A stretch of DNA of 64,000 nucleotides from an uncultured Pelagibacteraceae bacterium (GCA_902596915.1 CACJVQ010000003.1:37131-101130), one strand, 5' to 3'; positions 35,352-48,645 are shown, numbered from the stretch's first letter. Notes: a model not told the origin generated them from the letters alone. Numbers and translations: made by a program.

Positions 35352-36190
35352 TTTTTAAAATAAACCTTAACATATTTAATTTGATCAAAATCTGCAAAAA
35401 ATTTCACAAATTTTTTGGAGTCTATAATAGTTATTTTGCCTATAGGTATACCAGGTGAAATTATTCCATCAGCTCCTGAAGTATAAACAATATTACCCTC
35501 TTCAACTTGATTTTTTTCAGGCAGATACTCAATATCACCATTAAATTTACTTCCATTACCTGAAACTATCGCGCTAATACCATTAGGTTCAATTATGACT
35601 GGAATCTTACTATTAAGATCATTTATTAATAAAACTCTGGAGGTTAAGTAATTAACTCCAACTACTTTTCCTATAAAATATGGTCCACTTCTTACGGCTG
35701 ACCCTATTTTAATATTATGTTTGAAACCTTTATTAATCAAAATTGACCTTAAGTATGGGCTCTTCTGATCTAGTAAAATTTTAGTTAAATGATAATTATC
35801 TGAAAAGAGGTTTTTTTCTTCGATCAGTGCATTAAGTCTTATATTTTCTTCTTTTAAAAATTGATTTTCAAATTTTAATTCTTCAATATTTAAATTTATA
35901 TTCTTAAGTTTTTTGTTTTCTTCATATATTTTTAAATAATCATTAAAACCATAATAAACATTTTTTATTGATGAAAATGGCAATGATATTAAATATGATG
36001 TTTTAAAAACAACATCTTTTGTAACTAACCTAAATTGGTTAATAGGTCCTGTTTTAAAATATTCTAATGATAAAACAATTATGGATACTATAATTAAAGT
36101 AAAAAGTGAAAATTTTCGTCTATTACCTTTGTTTAAAAAAATTGAACGAGCAGATATAACCAAATCATCTCTGCCCATTTCTTTAGACAT
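35348..36190 (-). CDS. mreC: Rod-shape determining protein MreC
   Basis: This 280-residue bitopic protein has a short cytoplasmic tail, a membrane helix around residues 28-45, a coiled coil (residues 85-125, 'EENKKLKNINLNIEELKFEN', in part), and a beta-rich periplasmic domain with 'VRSGPYFIGKVVGVNYLTSR' and 'GNGSKFNGDIEYLPE'. It scaffolds PBP2/RodA in the periplasm. It is 5 bp after mreB. Confidence 0.93.
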   Translation of the reverse strand: MSKEMGRDDLVISARSIFLNKGNRRKFSLFTLIIVSIIVLSLEYFKTGPINQFRLVTKDVVFKTSYLISLPFSSIKNVYYGFNDYLKIYEENKKLKNINLNIEELKFENQFLKEENIRLNALIEEKNLFSDNYHLTKILLDQKSPYLRSILINKGFKHNIKIGSAVRSGPYFIGKVVGVNYLTSRVLLINDLNSKIPVIIEPNGISAIVSGNGSKFNGDIEYLPEKNQVEEGNIVYTSGADGIISPGIPIGKITIIDSKKFVKFFADFDQIKYVKVYFKK

Positions 36191-36195
36191 TTTGA

Positions 36196-38819
<2,624 letters not shown>

Positions 38820-38841
38820 ATTGTTATTTTACGTACTTTAT

Positions 38842-38869
38842 ATAATACATGCTCACGCACAGATTGCAA
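38842..38869 (-). promoter_or_regulatory. Candidate leuA promoter
   Basis: On the - strand, TTGCAA (38869-38864) is followed after 16 bp by TATTAT (38847-38842), about 22 bp before the ATG at 38819. It is flanked upstream by a palindrome. It would drive leuA and the downstream mre genes. Confidence 0.45.
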
Positions 38870-38874
38870 AATAA

Positions 38875-38894
38875 TTTGGTCAATTTTGACCAAA
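38875..38894. repeat. Palindrome between ilvC and leuA
   Basis: The arms TTTGGTCAA (38875-38883) and TTGACCAAA (38886-38894) form a near-perfect 20-bp dyad directly upstream of the candidate leuA -35. It could be a regulator site or a weak ilvC terminator. The - strand lacks a clean T run after it (reads TTATTTT). Confidence 0.6.
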
Positions 38895-38908
38895 AATCAA
38901 TAGTAAAT

Positions 38909-39943
<1,035 letters not shown>

Positions 39944-39955
39944 TTAATTTTTAAT

Positions 39956-40504
39956 TTATTTAAATATTTCTGATCCTCTTGTCATGGCAACTGCTCCTGT
40001 TCTTGAAACACTCACTAAACCAAATTTTTTTAGATTTTTTGACATATTATCTATTTCTCTTCTTAAAGCTGTAATTTGTATAACATTTGATTTATTTGTT
40101 TTATCTAATATTACCGGATTAAAATTTTTACAAGCCTCAATTGCTTTATTTAGTTTACCATTATTTGCGACAAACTTGAATAATGCCATTTCTTTAAAAA
40201 TAACATTTTTATCTTCTCTTTTAAAATCTGCCACTTTATGAACTGGAACTAATTTTTTTAATTGAAGTTTGATCTGATCTATAACTTGGGGGGTACCTGT
40301 AGTAACAATTGTTATTCTAGAAATATTTTTTTTCTGATCAACCTCAGCGACTGCTAAAGACTCTATATTGTAACCTCTTCCAGAAAATAACCCAACTACA
40401 CGGGCTAAAACTCCAGCTTCATTATCTACCCATACAACTATTATATGTGTATCAAGCTTCTGTTTTTTTCCTGCAGAGCTATATGCTGATTTTGAGTTTG
40501 CCAT
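39956..40504 (-). CDS. ilvH: Acetolactate synthase small (regulatory) subunit
   Basis: The 182-residue protein has an N-terminal ACT domain ('VVWVDNEAGVLARVVGLFSGRGYNIE', in part) with the valine-binding Gly/Asn positions. A C-terminal domain follows with 'FKREDKNVIFKEMALFKF' and 'RTGAVAMTRGSEIF'. It activates the catalytic subunit and gives valine inhibition. The ATG shares one base with the ilvB stop (TAATG). A basic N-terminal extension of about 18 residues precedes the ACT domain. Confidence 0.95.
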   Translation of the reverse strand: MANSKSAYSSAGKKQKLDTHIIVVWVDNEAGVLARVVGLFSGRGYNIESLAVAEVDQKKNISRITIVTTGTPQVIDQIKLQLKKLVPVHKVADFKREDKNVIFKEMALFKFVANNGKLNKAIEACKNFNPVILDKTNKSNVIQITALRREIDNMSKNLKKFGLVSVSRTGAVAMTRGSEIFK

Positions 40505-42270
40505 TAAACCAGTGTTCTACCCTTTCCTGTTATTTTTTTTTCTTTTTGATCTTTGGGACCAAGCAACATTTGATTATGAGGTTTTCCAGAAGGTATCATT
40601 GGAAAGCAGTTTTCTTGCTTGTCTACAAGACAATCAAATATAACTGGACGATCTGAGTTTAACATCTCAATAATCTTATCATCTAACTCCTCGGGTGTTT
40701 TTGCTCTTATACCAACACACCCATATGCTTCTGCCATTTTGACAAAATCAGGCAATGCAGCTGTATAGCTCTCTGAATAATTTTTATCATGCAGTAATTC
40801 CTGCCATTGTCTTACCATTCCCATGTACTCATTATTCAAAATAAATATTTTTATAGGTAAATTGTACTGAACTGCAGTTGACATTTCCTGCATAGTCATC
40901 AGAACAGAAGCTTCTCCAGCAATATCAATTACTAATTTCTTTGGATGTGCAATTTGAACACCAACTGCTGCTGGTAATCCATATCCCATCGTACCAAGAC
41001 CTCCAGAAGTCATCCATCTGTTAGGTTTATTAAATTTATAGTGTTGAGCAGCCCACATTTGATGTTGTCCTACTTCAGTTGTTATGTAGGTATCTTTATC
41101 TTTAGTTAGTTCATACAATCTTTCGATCGCATATTGAGGTTTGATAGTTTGTTCACTACCAATGTACTCTAATGATTTTTTAGATCTCCATTTTTGAATT
41201 TGCTCCCACCAATTAGATATTTGAAATTTATTTGACTTAGAAAAATTTTTTTTTGTTTTTTTAAAAGTTTTTAGTGTTGAAGTTAAAACTGATTTAATAT
41301 CTCCAACAATTGCTAAATCTACTTTTACATTTTTATTAATTGAGGATGGATCTATATCAATATGAACTTTTTTAGACTTAGGAGAGAACTCATCAATCTT
41401 ACCAGTAATTCTATCATCAAACCTTGCACCAACATTTATCATTAAGTCGCATGAATACATGGCGTTATTAGCCTCATAGGTTCCATGCATACCTAACATT
41501 CCTAAAAATTGATTATCATCAGCAGGAAAACAACCCAGACCCTGTAAAGTCGAAGTTATTGGAAAACCTGTTGCATAAACAAGTTCTCTTAAAAGCTCAC
41601 TTGCTTTTGTCCCAGAATTTATTACCCCACCTCCAGTATAAAAAATTGGTTTTTTTGCTTTACTAATTAAATTAATCAATTCATCAATATTTTTTTGTGA
41701 GTAGTTGTTATGAGACTTTCCATTTAATTTTTGTTTATTTTTAAAATTTTTGTATTTAGCTTTTTGAAATTGAATATCTTTTGGAATGTCTACCAAAACT
41801 GGCCCTGGTCTACCTGTAGTTGCTACCTCAAAAGCTTTATGTATTACTTCAGCTAAATCATTAACATCTTTTACTAACCAGTTATGTTTAGTGCAAGGTC
41901 TAGTAATTCCTGTTGTGTCACATTCTTGAAATGCATCTGTACCGATTAGGTGAGTTGGAACTTGTCCAGTGATGCAAACTAACGGTACTGAATCCATGTA
42001 AGCATCCGTTAGAGCAGTTACAGCATTGGTGGCTCCAGGACCTGAAGTGACTAACAAGACACCTGGTTTACCAGTTGATCTTGCATAACCTTCGGCGGCA
42101 TGTCCTGCACCCTGTTCGTGCCTTACTAGAATATGTTTTACTGAATTAAAATTTTTTAATTCATCGTATATTGGAAGGACTGCTCCTCCAGGATAACCAA
42201 ATATGTGACTAACATTTTGATCTTCTAAACATTTGAATACTATCTCAGCTCCTGAATATAATTTTGGCAT
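40504..42270 (-). CDS. ilvB: Acetolactate synthase large subunit
   Basis: This 588-residue ThDP/FAD enzyme has catalytic Glu in 'VRHEQGAGHAAEGYARSTG', FAD region 'GMHGTYEANNAMYSCDLMI' and C-terminal 'NNEYMGMVRQWQ'. It condenses pyruvate with pyruvate or 2-oxobutyrate for valine/isoleucine synthesis. The ThDP metal motif reads 'AGEAS' with Glu453 where GDG or GDA is expected, an unusual change of a metal ligand. It is the first gene of ilvBHC; 53 bp precede it, with no clear promoter. Confidence 0.95.
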   Translation of the reverse strand: MPKLYSGAEIVFKCLEDQNVSHIFGYPGGAVLPIYDELKNFNSVKHILVRHEQGAGHAAEGYARSTGKPGVLLVTSGPGATNAVTALTDAYMDSVPLVCITGQVPTHLIGTDAFQECDTTGITRPCTKHNWLVKDVNDLAEVIHKAFEVATTGRPGPVLVDIPKDIQFQKAKYKNFKNKQKLNGKSHNNYSQKNIDELINLISKAKKPIFYTGGGVINSGTKASELLRELVYATGFPITSTLQGLGCFPADDNQFLGMLGMHGTYEANNAMYSCDLMINVGARFDDRITGKIDEFSPKSKKVHIDIDPSSINKNVKVDLAIVGDIKSVLTSTLKTFKKTKKNFSKSNKFQISNWWEQIQKWRSKKSLEYIGSEQTIKPQYAIERLYELTKDKDTYITTEVGQHQMWAAQHYKFNKPNRWMTSGGLGTMGYGLPAAVGVQIAHPKKLVIDIAGEASVLMTMQEMSTAVQYNLPIKIFILNNEYMGMVRQWQELLHDKNYSESYTAALPDFVKMAEAYGCVGIRAKTPEELDDKIIEMLNSDRPVIFDCLVDKQENCFPMIPSGKPHNQMLLGPKDQKEKKITGKGRTLV

Positions 42271-42323
42271 TCAGACAATCTAGCTGAAGTTGTGCTCATT
42301 GGTCAAGTTATTGTGAACATTAA

Positions 42324-43232
42324 TTATAATTTTTTTATAAATTTTGACAGAGCCTCAGAATCAAATTTTTGCCAGTCACTCATTTGACCTCTAGACCAAG
42401 TTCTCTGTCTTTTAGCGTATTGTCTAGTTTTTATTACAATATTTAGTTTTAAATCATGTAGTGAAGTTTTTTTTTCAATAAAATCTTTAATCTCCCTTAT
42501 TCCTATAACTTTAAAGATGTTGCTACCACTCTTCAAATTAAGCTTTAAAAAATCCTTAACTTCTTGAATAGCTCCATCTTTCATCATCTGGTCGACTCTT
42601 TTGGAAATTTTATTAATTAATTTATCTTTCGGATAATCAACATAAATTTTTATAAATTGATCTTTTTTGAAAGATGGTTTTGTTTTCTTATACCAATCAA
42701 AGACAGATTTCTTTGTAAACGAAATAACTTCATAAGCTCTAATTGATCTTTGAACATCAGTGGGGTCAATCTTATTTTTTACTAATGGATCATTTTTTAA
42801 GAGTTTTAAATAAAATTTTTTTTGACCTAATTTATTTTGTATTCTTCTAATTTTATCGCGAACAGAGATTGGTATTTTTGGAATTTTAACCAATCCATCA
42901 GTCAGAGCTTTAAAATAAAGACCAGTACCACCAACTAAAACTGGTATTTTATTTTTGTCTAGAATTTTTTTTATATTTTTCTTTGCTAATTTTAACCACT
43001 CACCAGACGAAAATTCTTTTTTAACACTTCTAAAACCATATAAATGGTGATCTATTTTATTTAAATCTGTTTTTGAAGGTCTAGCAGTCAGTATATTTAA
43101 TTCTTTATATACCTGCATGCTGTCTGCATTGATAATTTCTCCATTTATCTTTTTAGCAATTTTCAATGCAGCTTTAGATTTGCCTGATGCTGTGGGACCT
43201 GAGATTAATATTATTTTGGACTTTAGGTCCAT
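42324..43232 (-). CDS. miaA: tRNA dimethylallyltransferase
   Basis: This 302-residue P-loop enzyme has Walker A 'GPTASGKSK', substrate motif 'NADSMQVYKEL', 'LVGGTGLYFKAL' and C-terminal 'IKTRQYAKRQRTW'. It adds dimethylallyl to A37 of tRNAs reading UNN codons, using DMAPP from the DXP pathway (dxs is in this window). It is 5 bp after the protease gene, in the hflK-hflC-degP-miaA group; linkage of miaA with hflKC is also known in enterobacteria. Confidence 0.95.
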   Translation of the reverse strand: MDLKSKIILISGPTASGKSKAALKIAKKINGEIINADSMQVYKELNILTARPSKTDLNKIDHHLYGFRSVKKEFSSGEWLKLAKKNIKKILDKNKIPVLVGGTGLYFKALTDGLVKIPKIPISVRDKIRRIQNKLGQKKFYLKLLKNDPLVKNKIDPTDVQRSIRAYEVISFTKKSVFDWYKKTKPSFKKDQFIKIYVDYPKDKLINKISKRVDQMMKDGAIQEVKDFLKLNLKSGSNIFKVIGIREIKDFIEKKTSLHDLKLNIVIKTRQYAKRQRTWSRGQMSDWQKFDSEALSKFIKKL

Positions 43233-43237
43233 TTTTA

Positions 43238-44635
43238 TTATTTTAATTTAACTCCAATATATGTTCTTTGATTTTGGTTATTGTAAATTGCAATTAGCAA
43301 GTTATTTTCATCACTTCTTAACTTCAATTTTACCATATTATCAAGATCACCTATTGTGTTAATTTTTTTTCTATTTGCTTCAACAATAACATTGTTAACT
43401 TGTAAATAGTTTATGGGACTATCTTTATCTATTTTAGTGATGACCACTCCACTAGTTCCTTTTGGAAGATTTCTTACCTCAATATCTTCTTTATTTAATA
43501 AACGAACATCTATTTTCAAACCTTCAATTCTCTTTACTTTTGGTTTTTCAATTGCTGGTTTTTGTGCTTTAAAATCTTCTGAAGTTTCTAATCTTCCAAG
43601 AATTATTTCTTTTGTAATTTCTCGTTTATTTCTCCAAACTTTAACAATTACTTTTTTTCCAACATCTGTTTCAGCAACTATTTTAGGTAGTTCCTTCATT
43701 TCATTAATAGGTTTTCCATCAAACTCTAAAATTATATCACCAGGTTTAATTCCTCCTTTGTCGGATGGACTGTTATCTGCAACACTAGCAACTAAAGCAC
43801 CTCTGGGTTTATCTAGCTTTTCTGCATCTGCTATTCCTTGATCTACTACTTGAATTCTAACTCCAAGCCATCCTCTTTTTGTTTCTCCAAATTCAATCAA
43901 TTGTTCAATTACTTTTTGTGCGCTATTAGATGGAATTGCAAAACCTATTCCAATTGAGCCAGATTGGCCAAGTATGGCTGTATTAATTCCAATAACATCC
44001 CCATTCATATTAAATAGAGGGCCTCCTGAATTTCCCTGGTTTATTGAAGCATCAGTTTGTATGTAGTCCTCATATCTTGATAATCCTATACTTCTATTTC
44101 TAGCAGAGATTATTCCTGCTGTTACTGTTCCTCCAAGACCAAATGGATTTCCTATTGCAATAACCCAATCTCCAATTCTAGATTTGTCTGAATTACCAAA
44201 TTTTACCGGCTTAAATTTTTCGTCAGATTTTATTTTTAATACCGCAATATCCATGCCTGCATCAGCACCGAGCACTTCAGCTTTATAATCTTCGTCTCCA
44301 TTAACTCTAACAAATATATCTGATGCTCCTTGAATAACATGGTTGTTTGTTATTACAATTCCCTCTTCATCAATTATAAAACCTGATCCTAGCGCACTAG
44401 TTTGTCTTTGTTGGGGAGAGCCAAACATATCTTCAAATGGTGATCCTGGTGGAAATTCAAATGGCAAAGGATTTGATCTAGTTGTTACGGTAGTAGTAGT
44501 TGAAATATTTACAACTGACGGCATTAATTTTTCTGCCAAATCTGCAAATGATGATGGAATTTCCTGAGCTTTAGAGACTGTAATATAATTTATTGAAATT
44601 ATTAATATTGATAAAATTTTGTAAATATTTTTCAT
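43238..44635 (-). CDS. degP: Periplasmic serine protease DegP/DegQ (HtrA)
   Basis: I choose the ATG at 44635 ('MKNIYKILSIL'), which overlaps the DUF2065 stop by 4 bp and starts a clean signal peptide ending near 'VSKAQ'. An ATG at 44650 would add five residues. The roughly 465-residue protein has the triad His in 'ITNNHVI', Asp in 'GMDIAVLKI' and Ser203 in 'GNSGGPL'. Two PDZ domains follow (about residues 245-345 and 370-465). It degrades or refolds misfolded envelope proteins. Whether it is DegP or DegQ cannot be separated by eye. Confidence 0.94.
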   Translation of the reverse strand: MKNIYKILSILIISINYITVSKAQEIPSSFADLAEKLMPSVVNISTTTTVTTRSNPLPFEFPPGSPFEDMFGSPQQRQTSALGSGFIIDEEGIVITNNHVIQGASDIFVRVNGDEDYKAEVLGADAGMDIAVLKIKSDEKFKPVKFGNSDKSRIGDWVIAIGNPFGLGGTVTAGIISARNRSIGLSRYEDYIQTDASINQGNSGGPLFNMNGDVIGINTAILGQSGSIGIGFAIPSNSAQKVIEQLIEFGETKRGWLGVRIQVVDQGIADAEKLDKPRGALVASVADNSPSDKGGIKPGDIILEFDGKPINEMKELPKIVAETDVGKKVIVKVWRNKREITKEIILGRLETSEDFKAQKPAIEKPKVKRIEGLKIDVRLLNKEDIEVRNLPKGTSGVVITKIDKDSPINYLQVNNVIVEANRKKINTIGDLDNMVKLKLRSDENNLLIAIYNNQNQRTYIGVKLK

Positions 44636-44817
44636 GTCTTTGAATACCAAATAATTATAAATCCTATAATTGCAAATACTAACCCACCTGTTCTAAGTTG
44701 TTTATCAGCTACAGCATTAAGTTTTTTTAACATATTTTTCATTTTTGATGGAAATAAGGCATATAATACACCCTCAATAAATAGGAAAAGACCAAAAGCT
44801 ATGATCAATTCTCTCAT
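44632..44817 (-). CDS. DUF2065 small membrane protein
   Basis: The 61-residue protein has two hydrophobic helices (residues 4-24 and 42-58) separated by a basic loop 'PSKMKNMLKKLNAVADKQLR'. It ends in Lys-Thr. The composition and its place between hflC and degP match the DUF2065 family, found next to hflKC in many proteobacteria. Its function is unknown, with a plausible role near the HflKC membrane complex. It is 17 bp after hflC. Confidence 0.82.
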   Translation of the reverse strand: MRELIIAFGLFLFIEGVLYALFPSKMKNMLKKLNAVADKQLRTGGLVFAIIGFIIIWYSKT

Positions 44818-44834
44818 CTTAGTTAAAAAATTTT

Positions 44835-45695
44835 TTATTTTTGTTTATTTCCAAAAAATTTAAAAAATTCACTATCTGGTGATAAAATCATTGAGGTCTC
44901 TCCACCAATTAAAGCTTTTTGGTATGCTTGCATTGCTCTATAAAATCCAAAAAATTCAGCATCTTGTCCAAATGCATCAGCAAAAATTTTATTTTTTTGA
45001 CCGTCTCCTTCACCTTTCATAATTTCAGATTTTTTTTCTGCTTCTGCTAAAATAACAGTAACTTCTTTATCTGCTGTTGATGTTATAGTAACTGCCATCT
45101 CTGCACCCTTTGCTCTAAATTCTTTAGCCTCTCTTTCTCTTTCAGTCTGCATTCTTCTAAAGATTGCATCGCTGTTTGCTTGAGGTAAATCTGCTCTTTT
45201 AATTCTTACATCAACTATCTTTATACCAAAGTTTTCTGCCTCATTATTTACACCCTGTTGAATAAGAGCCATCTGTTTAGATCTATCTTCAGATAGTAAT
45301 GTTTGTAATTTTTGTTGACCTAGCACATTTCTTATTCGTGAATTAATGATCGTTGCCAGCCTTGATCTTGCAACTCTTTCATTTCCGACTGAAATATAGA
45401 ATTTTAGTGGATCAATAATTTGAAATCTAGCAAAAGCATCAACAATCAAACGTTTTTGATCAGATGCAATGACTTCTTCAGGTGGAGTATCTAAGTTTAA
45501 TACTCTTTTATCTAAAAATACTACATTCTGAATGAATGGTATCTTGAAATTTAATCCTGGCTTTAAAATAATTCTCTTGGGATCACCAAACTGAAGAACA
45601 ATAGCTTGATTTACTTCTTTAACAATAAATATTGAAAAGAATAGAGTTGCTGCTATTAAGATAATTATCGGTAATATAAATTTTCCAGCTTTCAT
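44835..45695 (-). CDS. hflC: HflC, SPFH-domain regulator of FtsH
   Basis: This 286-residue protein has an N-terminal membrane anchor (residues 7-25) and a periplasmic SPFH/band-7 domain ('AIVLQFGDPKRIILKPGLNF' in part, 'DKRVLNLDTPPEEVIASDQK'). A C-terminal coiled coil rich in Ala, Glu and Lys ('RMQTEREREAKEFRAKGAE') follows. With HflK it forms a cage around the FtsH protease. It shares one base with the hflK stop. Confidence 0.95.
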   Translation of the reverse strand: MKAGKFILPIIILIAATLFFSIFIVKEVNQAIVLQFGDPKRIILKPGLNFKIPFIQNVVFLDKRVLNLDTPPEEVIASDQKRLIVDAFARFQIIDPLKFYISVGNERVARSRLATIINSRIRNVLGQQKLQTLLSEDRSKQMALIQQGVNNEAENFGIKIVDVRIKRADLPQANSDAIFRRMQTEREREAKEFRAKGAEMAVTITSTADKEVTVILAEAEKKSEIMKGEGDGQKNKIFADAFGQDAEFFGFYRAMQAYQKALIGGETSMILSPDSEFFKFFGNKQK

Positions 45696-46795
45696 TAATT
45701 TGTCCCCGATTTTAATTCTTGTAACGGTAGATAAGGAACTACACCAGATCCCGAATCTTTATCTATTATAATTTTATTAATATCAGCAAGTACTTGCTCC
45801 ATTGTCTCTAAATACATTCTTTCCTGAGTAACTTCCTTTGCTTTAGCGTACTCTGTATAAATTGATAAGAATCTACTTGCTTCACCCTCTGCCTTCGCAA
45901 CAACTTCTTTTTTATAAGCTTCTGCTGCTTGCAGAATTTTTGCAGCTTCTCCACGTGCTCTTGGTATTACATCATTGGCATAAGCTTCTGCTTCATTTTT
46001 TGACCTCTCCATGTCAGCTCTTGCAGCTTGTACATCTCTAAATGCATCAATAACTTGATCTGGTGGGTCAGCTTTTTGAGTTTGAACTTGTGTAATTAAT
46101 ACTCCACTTTCATATTCATCAAGTATTCCTTGAATAATATCTTGAGTATCTCTTTCAATTACCGCTCTTCCTTCTGTAAGAATTGGCTGAATATTTGATC
46201 TTGCTATAACTTCTCTCATAGCAGTTTCTGCTGCTGCTTTAACTGTACCTTCTGGATCTTGGATTTTAAAAAGAAAATTACCAGCATCTTTTATTACCCA
46301 AAACACTGAAAAGTCTATGTTTACTATATTTTCATCACCAGTTAACATTAGGCTTTCTTCAGGTACATCGGCAACACCACCTCCTTGACCAAATCCACTG
46401 TCTCTCTCTGATCTAAAACCTATGTCCATTCTGTTTACTTTTGTAACTTTTGGAGTTAACACACTCTCAATTGGGAATGGAAAATGATAATTTAATCCTG
46501 GTTGGGTAGTATTTACAAACTTACCAAACCTCAATACTACGCCCTGTTCATCAGGTAAAACTCTATACAAACCACTCAATGCCCAAATTACAATTAAAAT
46601 AATTAAGCCAAATATAATTGGTTTTTTTCCACCAGTACTGCTTCCAGTAAACTTATTTATAGTGTCCTGCAATTTTTTAATTGCTTCATCTAAATTAGGA
46701 GGTGTTGGGCCTCTTCTGAAACCTCCACCATTTCCGCTTCCTCCACCACTACCTGGAGGGCTTCCCCATGGACTTTGATTTTTGTATATCGTCAT
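45695..46795 (-). CDS. hflK: HflK, SPFH-domain regulator of FtsH
   Basis: This 366-residue partner of HflC has a Gly/Pro-rich cytoplasmic N-terminus ('SPWGSPPGSGGGSGNGG'), a membrane helix at about residues 60-78, and the band-7 domain with 'LPDEQGVVLRFGKFVNTTQPG' (in part). A coiled coil with repeated Glu-Ala-x-x-Lys follows. It is the first gene of the operon and divergent from mrp across a 53-bp gap, so both promoters share that gap. Confidence 0.95.
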   Translation of the reverse strand: MTIYKNQSPWGSPPGSGGGSGNGGGFRRGPTPPNLDEAIKKLQDTINKFTGSSTGGKKPIIFGLIILIVIWALSGLYRVLPDEQGVVLRFGKFVNTTQPGLNYHFPFPIESVLTPKVTKVNRMDIGFRSERDSGFGQGGGVADVPEESLMLTGDENIVNIDFSVFWVIKDAGNFLFKIQDPEGTVKAAAETAMREVIARSNIQPILTEGRAVIERDTQDIIQGILDEYESGVLITQVQTQKADPPDQVIDAFRDVQAARADMERSKNEAEAYANDVIPRARGEAAKILQAAEAYKKEVVAKAEGEASRFLSIYTEYAKAKEVTQERMYLETMEQVLADINKIIIDKDSGSGVVPYLPLQELKSGTN

Positions 46796-46848
46796 TATGA
46801 CATTCTATATAGTGTCTTTATGCTCAAAAACAAGGTAAGTGTATTTTA

Positions 46849-47673
46849 ATGAGTGATAAAAAAGTAGGTCTTAGTGACACAATGAAGGCAAAAACTGAGC
46901 CAAAAACCTTCAAAAGAAACCCAATTCCAGGTACTAAATTTACAATTGCAATATCTAGTGCAAAGGGTGGCGTTGGGAAATCTACTTTTGCAACAAATAT
47001 AGCCTTAGCGTTAAAAAAAGTTGGATGCAAAGTAGGAATTTTAGATGCTGACATTTATGGACCATCTTTACCAAAACTATTCTCAATAAATGAAAAGCCA
47101 GATAGCGACGGGCAAACTTTAAAGCCAATTATAAAGTATGACATTCAATGCATGTCTATTGGTTTTCTGACAGATGAGCAAACACCAATGATCTGGAGAG
47201 GACCAATGGTAACAAGTGCTATTAAAACTTTCACTCAAAAAGTTGGTTGGAAAGACTTAGACTTTATTATTGTTGATATGCCCCCAGGTACTGGTGATAC
47301 TCAACTGACATTTGCACAAGAAATTAGTGTTGATGGCGCAATCATAGTATCAACTCCTCAGGAGATAGCACTTCAAGATGTAAAAAGAGGTATTAGAATG
47401 TTTGAAAAATTAAAAGTAAATATTATTGGATTAATTGACAATATGAGTCACTTTATCGGAGATGATGGAAAAAAATATGCAATTTTTGGAGAGAATGGTG
47501 TTGAAAGAACAGCACAAGAATTTGAGAAGAAATTTTTAGGACAAATACCAATAAACTCTGATGTTGGAAAATATGGGGATATGGGAATTCCTATAGTAGA
47601 AAAAGACCCAGATCATGAAATTACAAAAATTTATTTAAAATTTGCTGAAGAAATCAAACGATCTTATCTGTAA
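46849..47673 (+). CDS. mrp: Mrp/NBP35-type P-loop ATPase, iron-sulfur cluster carrier
   Basis: The 274-residue protein has the deviant Walker A '[11 protein letters not shown]' (K39-T46), '[16 protein letters not shown]', and Walker B region '[11 protein letters not shown]'. It delivers or assembles Fe-S clusters as an ApbC/Mrp ATPase. The usual N-terminal MIP18/DUF59 domain (about 80 residues) is missing and replaced by a short basic leader. The CxxC of Mrp is also absent ('NMSHFIG' where Cys is common). The 3' end overlaps thyX by 20 bp, convergent. Confidence 0.92.
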   Translation: MSDKKVGLSDTMKAKTEPKTFKRNPIPGTKFTIAISSAKGGVGKSTFATNIALALKKVGCKVGILDADIYGPSLPKLFSINEKPDSDGQTLKPIIKYDIQCMSIGFLTDEQTPMIWRGPMVTSAIKTFTQKVGWKDLDFIIVDMPPGTGDTQLTFAQEISVDGAIIVSTPQEIALQDVKRGIRMFEKLKVNIIGLIDNMSHFIGDDGKKYAIFGENGVERTAQEFEKKFLGQIPINSDVGKYGDMGIPIVEKDPDHEITKIYLKFAEEIKRSYL

Positions 47674-48601
47674 TTTTAAAAGCTTCCATAAGTTCATTCC
47701 ACTCTCTTTTTGAAAGTCCAGATTGTTCTAAATTTATTTCCTCACCTTTCAATAATTTTTGTATAATTGCTTTTCCTTTAGCAGAAACCTCCGTGCCACC
47801 TACTCTGTAATCCATAAAGGCGTCGTATGTTATTGGAACCCATCTTTTTAATGTATCCATCATTATATCTGCATAAACTCTAATTTCATACTGAGCATGG
47901 TGATCAGCACGTAATCTCAAAAAATTCATTAAGTTTAAAAGATCAGTTTTCCAATACCACTGGGTATACGTATTCAAAGTTAAGTTCATTCTCGCTAACT
48001 CTCTAGCTAATCCTTTTTTATTTTCATCAATTGTAGACCCATCAAATTTTTGATTAAGCATAGTTTCATAATTATCATATGTTCTTTCAGCATCATTTTT
48101 TAAAAGTTCTAAAACTTCTTTTGCTTGTTCTCCCTCAATCACATCACCTCTACCTTGTCTGTTTGCAATTGATTGAGCTGCTAAATTTCGTACATCAGGT
48201 AAATAAAATTCTTTATCTAAAATAGAATATCTTGCAGAGTATTCGTTGACATTTGCTGTACGATGTCTAATCCATTGTCTTGCTATAAATATTGGTAATT
48301 TTACATGATATTTAATTTCACACATTTCAAATGGAGTACTATGCCAGTGACGCATTAGATATTTTATTAGACCACTATCTGTTGAAACCTGTTTAGTTCC
48401 TTTTCCATAAGAAACTCTTGCAGACTGCACAATAGAGCTATCATCTCCCATGTAGTCGATAACTCTTATAAAGCCGTGATCTAAGGCTGGCATCGCTTCA
48501 TATAATACTTTTTCTAATTCAGGAGCAGTTACTCTTTTAGTAACATTCTCCTGAGATTGTTGATCTTTTATGTCGTTTATTTGTTCTTTTGTAAGTTTCA
48601 T
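47654..48601 (-). CDS. thyX: FAD-dependent thymidylate synthase
   Basis: The 315-residue ThyX carries the family signature R112-H-R with '[11 protein letters not shown]' following (RHR-x7-S), plus the conserved '[19 protein letters not shown]' (in part). It makes dTMP from dUMP using methylenetetrahydrofolate and NAD(P)H-reduced FAD, without producing dihydrofolate. It is longer than the roughly 230-residue minimal form, with an added N-terminal part and C-terminal '[12 protein letters not shown]' segment, as I recall for alphaproteobacterial ThyX. Confidence 0.95.
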   Translation of the reverse strand: MKLTKEQINDIKDQQSQENVTKRVTAPELEKVLYEAMPALDHGFIRVIDYMGDDSSIVQSARVSYGKGTKQVSTDSGLIKYLMRHWHSTPFEMCEIKYHVKLPIFIARQWIRHRTANVNEYSARYSILDKEFYLPDVRNLAAQSIANRQGRGDVIEGEQAKEVLELLKNDAERTYDNYETMLNQKFDGSTIDENKKGLARELARMNLTLNTYTQWYWKTDLLNLMNFLRLRADHHAQYEIRVYADIMMDTLKRWVPITYDAFMDYRVGGTEVSAKGKAIIQKLLKGEEINLEQSGLSKREWNELMEAFKITDKIV

Positions 48602-48611
48602 GAATAAATTA

Positions 48612-48639
48612 TTGAATCTCTCATATTTGGTTTTATATT
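48612..48639 (+). promoter_or_regulatory. Candidate promoter of the tmRNA gene
   Basis: TTGAAT (48612-48617) is followed after 16 bp by TATATT (48634-48639), placing initiation near 48646. A GTTGG-TTTT-CCAAC hairpin follows immediately (48646-48659). Confidence 0.4.
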
Positions 48640-48645
48640 AATAGT

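Noticed and set aside
43413..43841. 142-codon open frame antisense to degP
   Set aside because: It lies wholly inside a conserved protease gene and has low-complexity hydrophobic composition from the complementary codons; it is a shadow frame.
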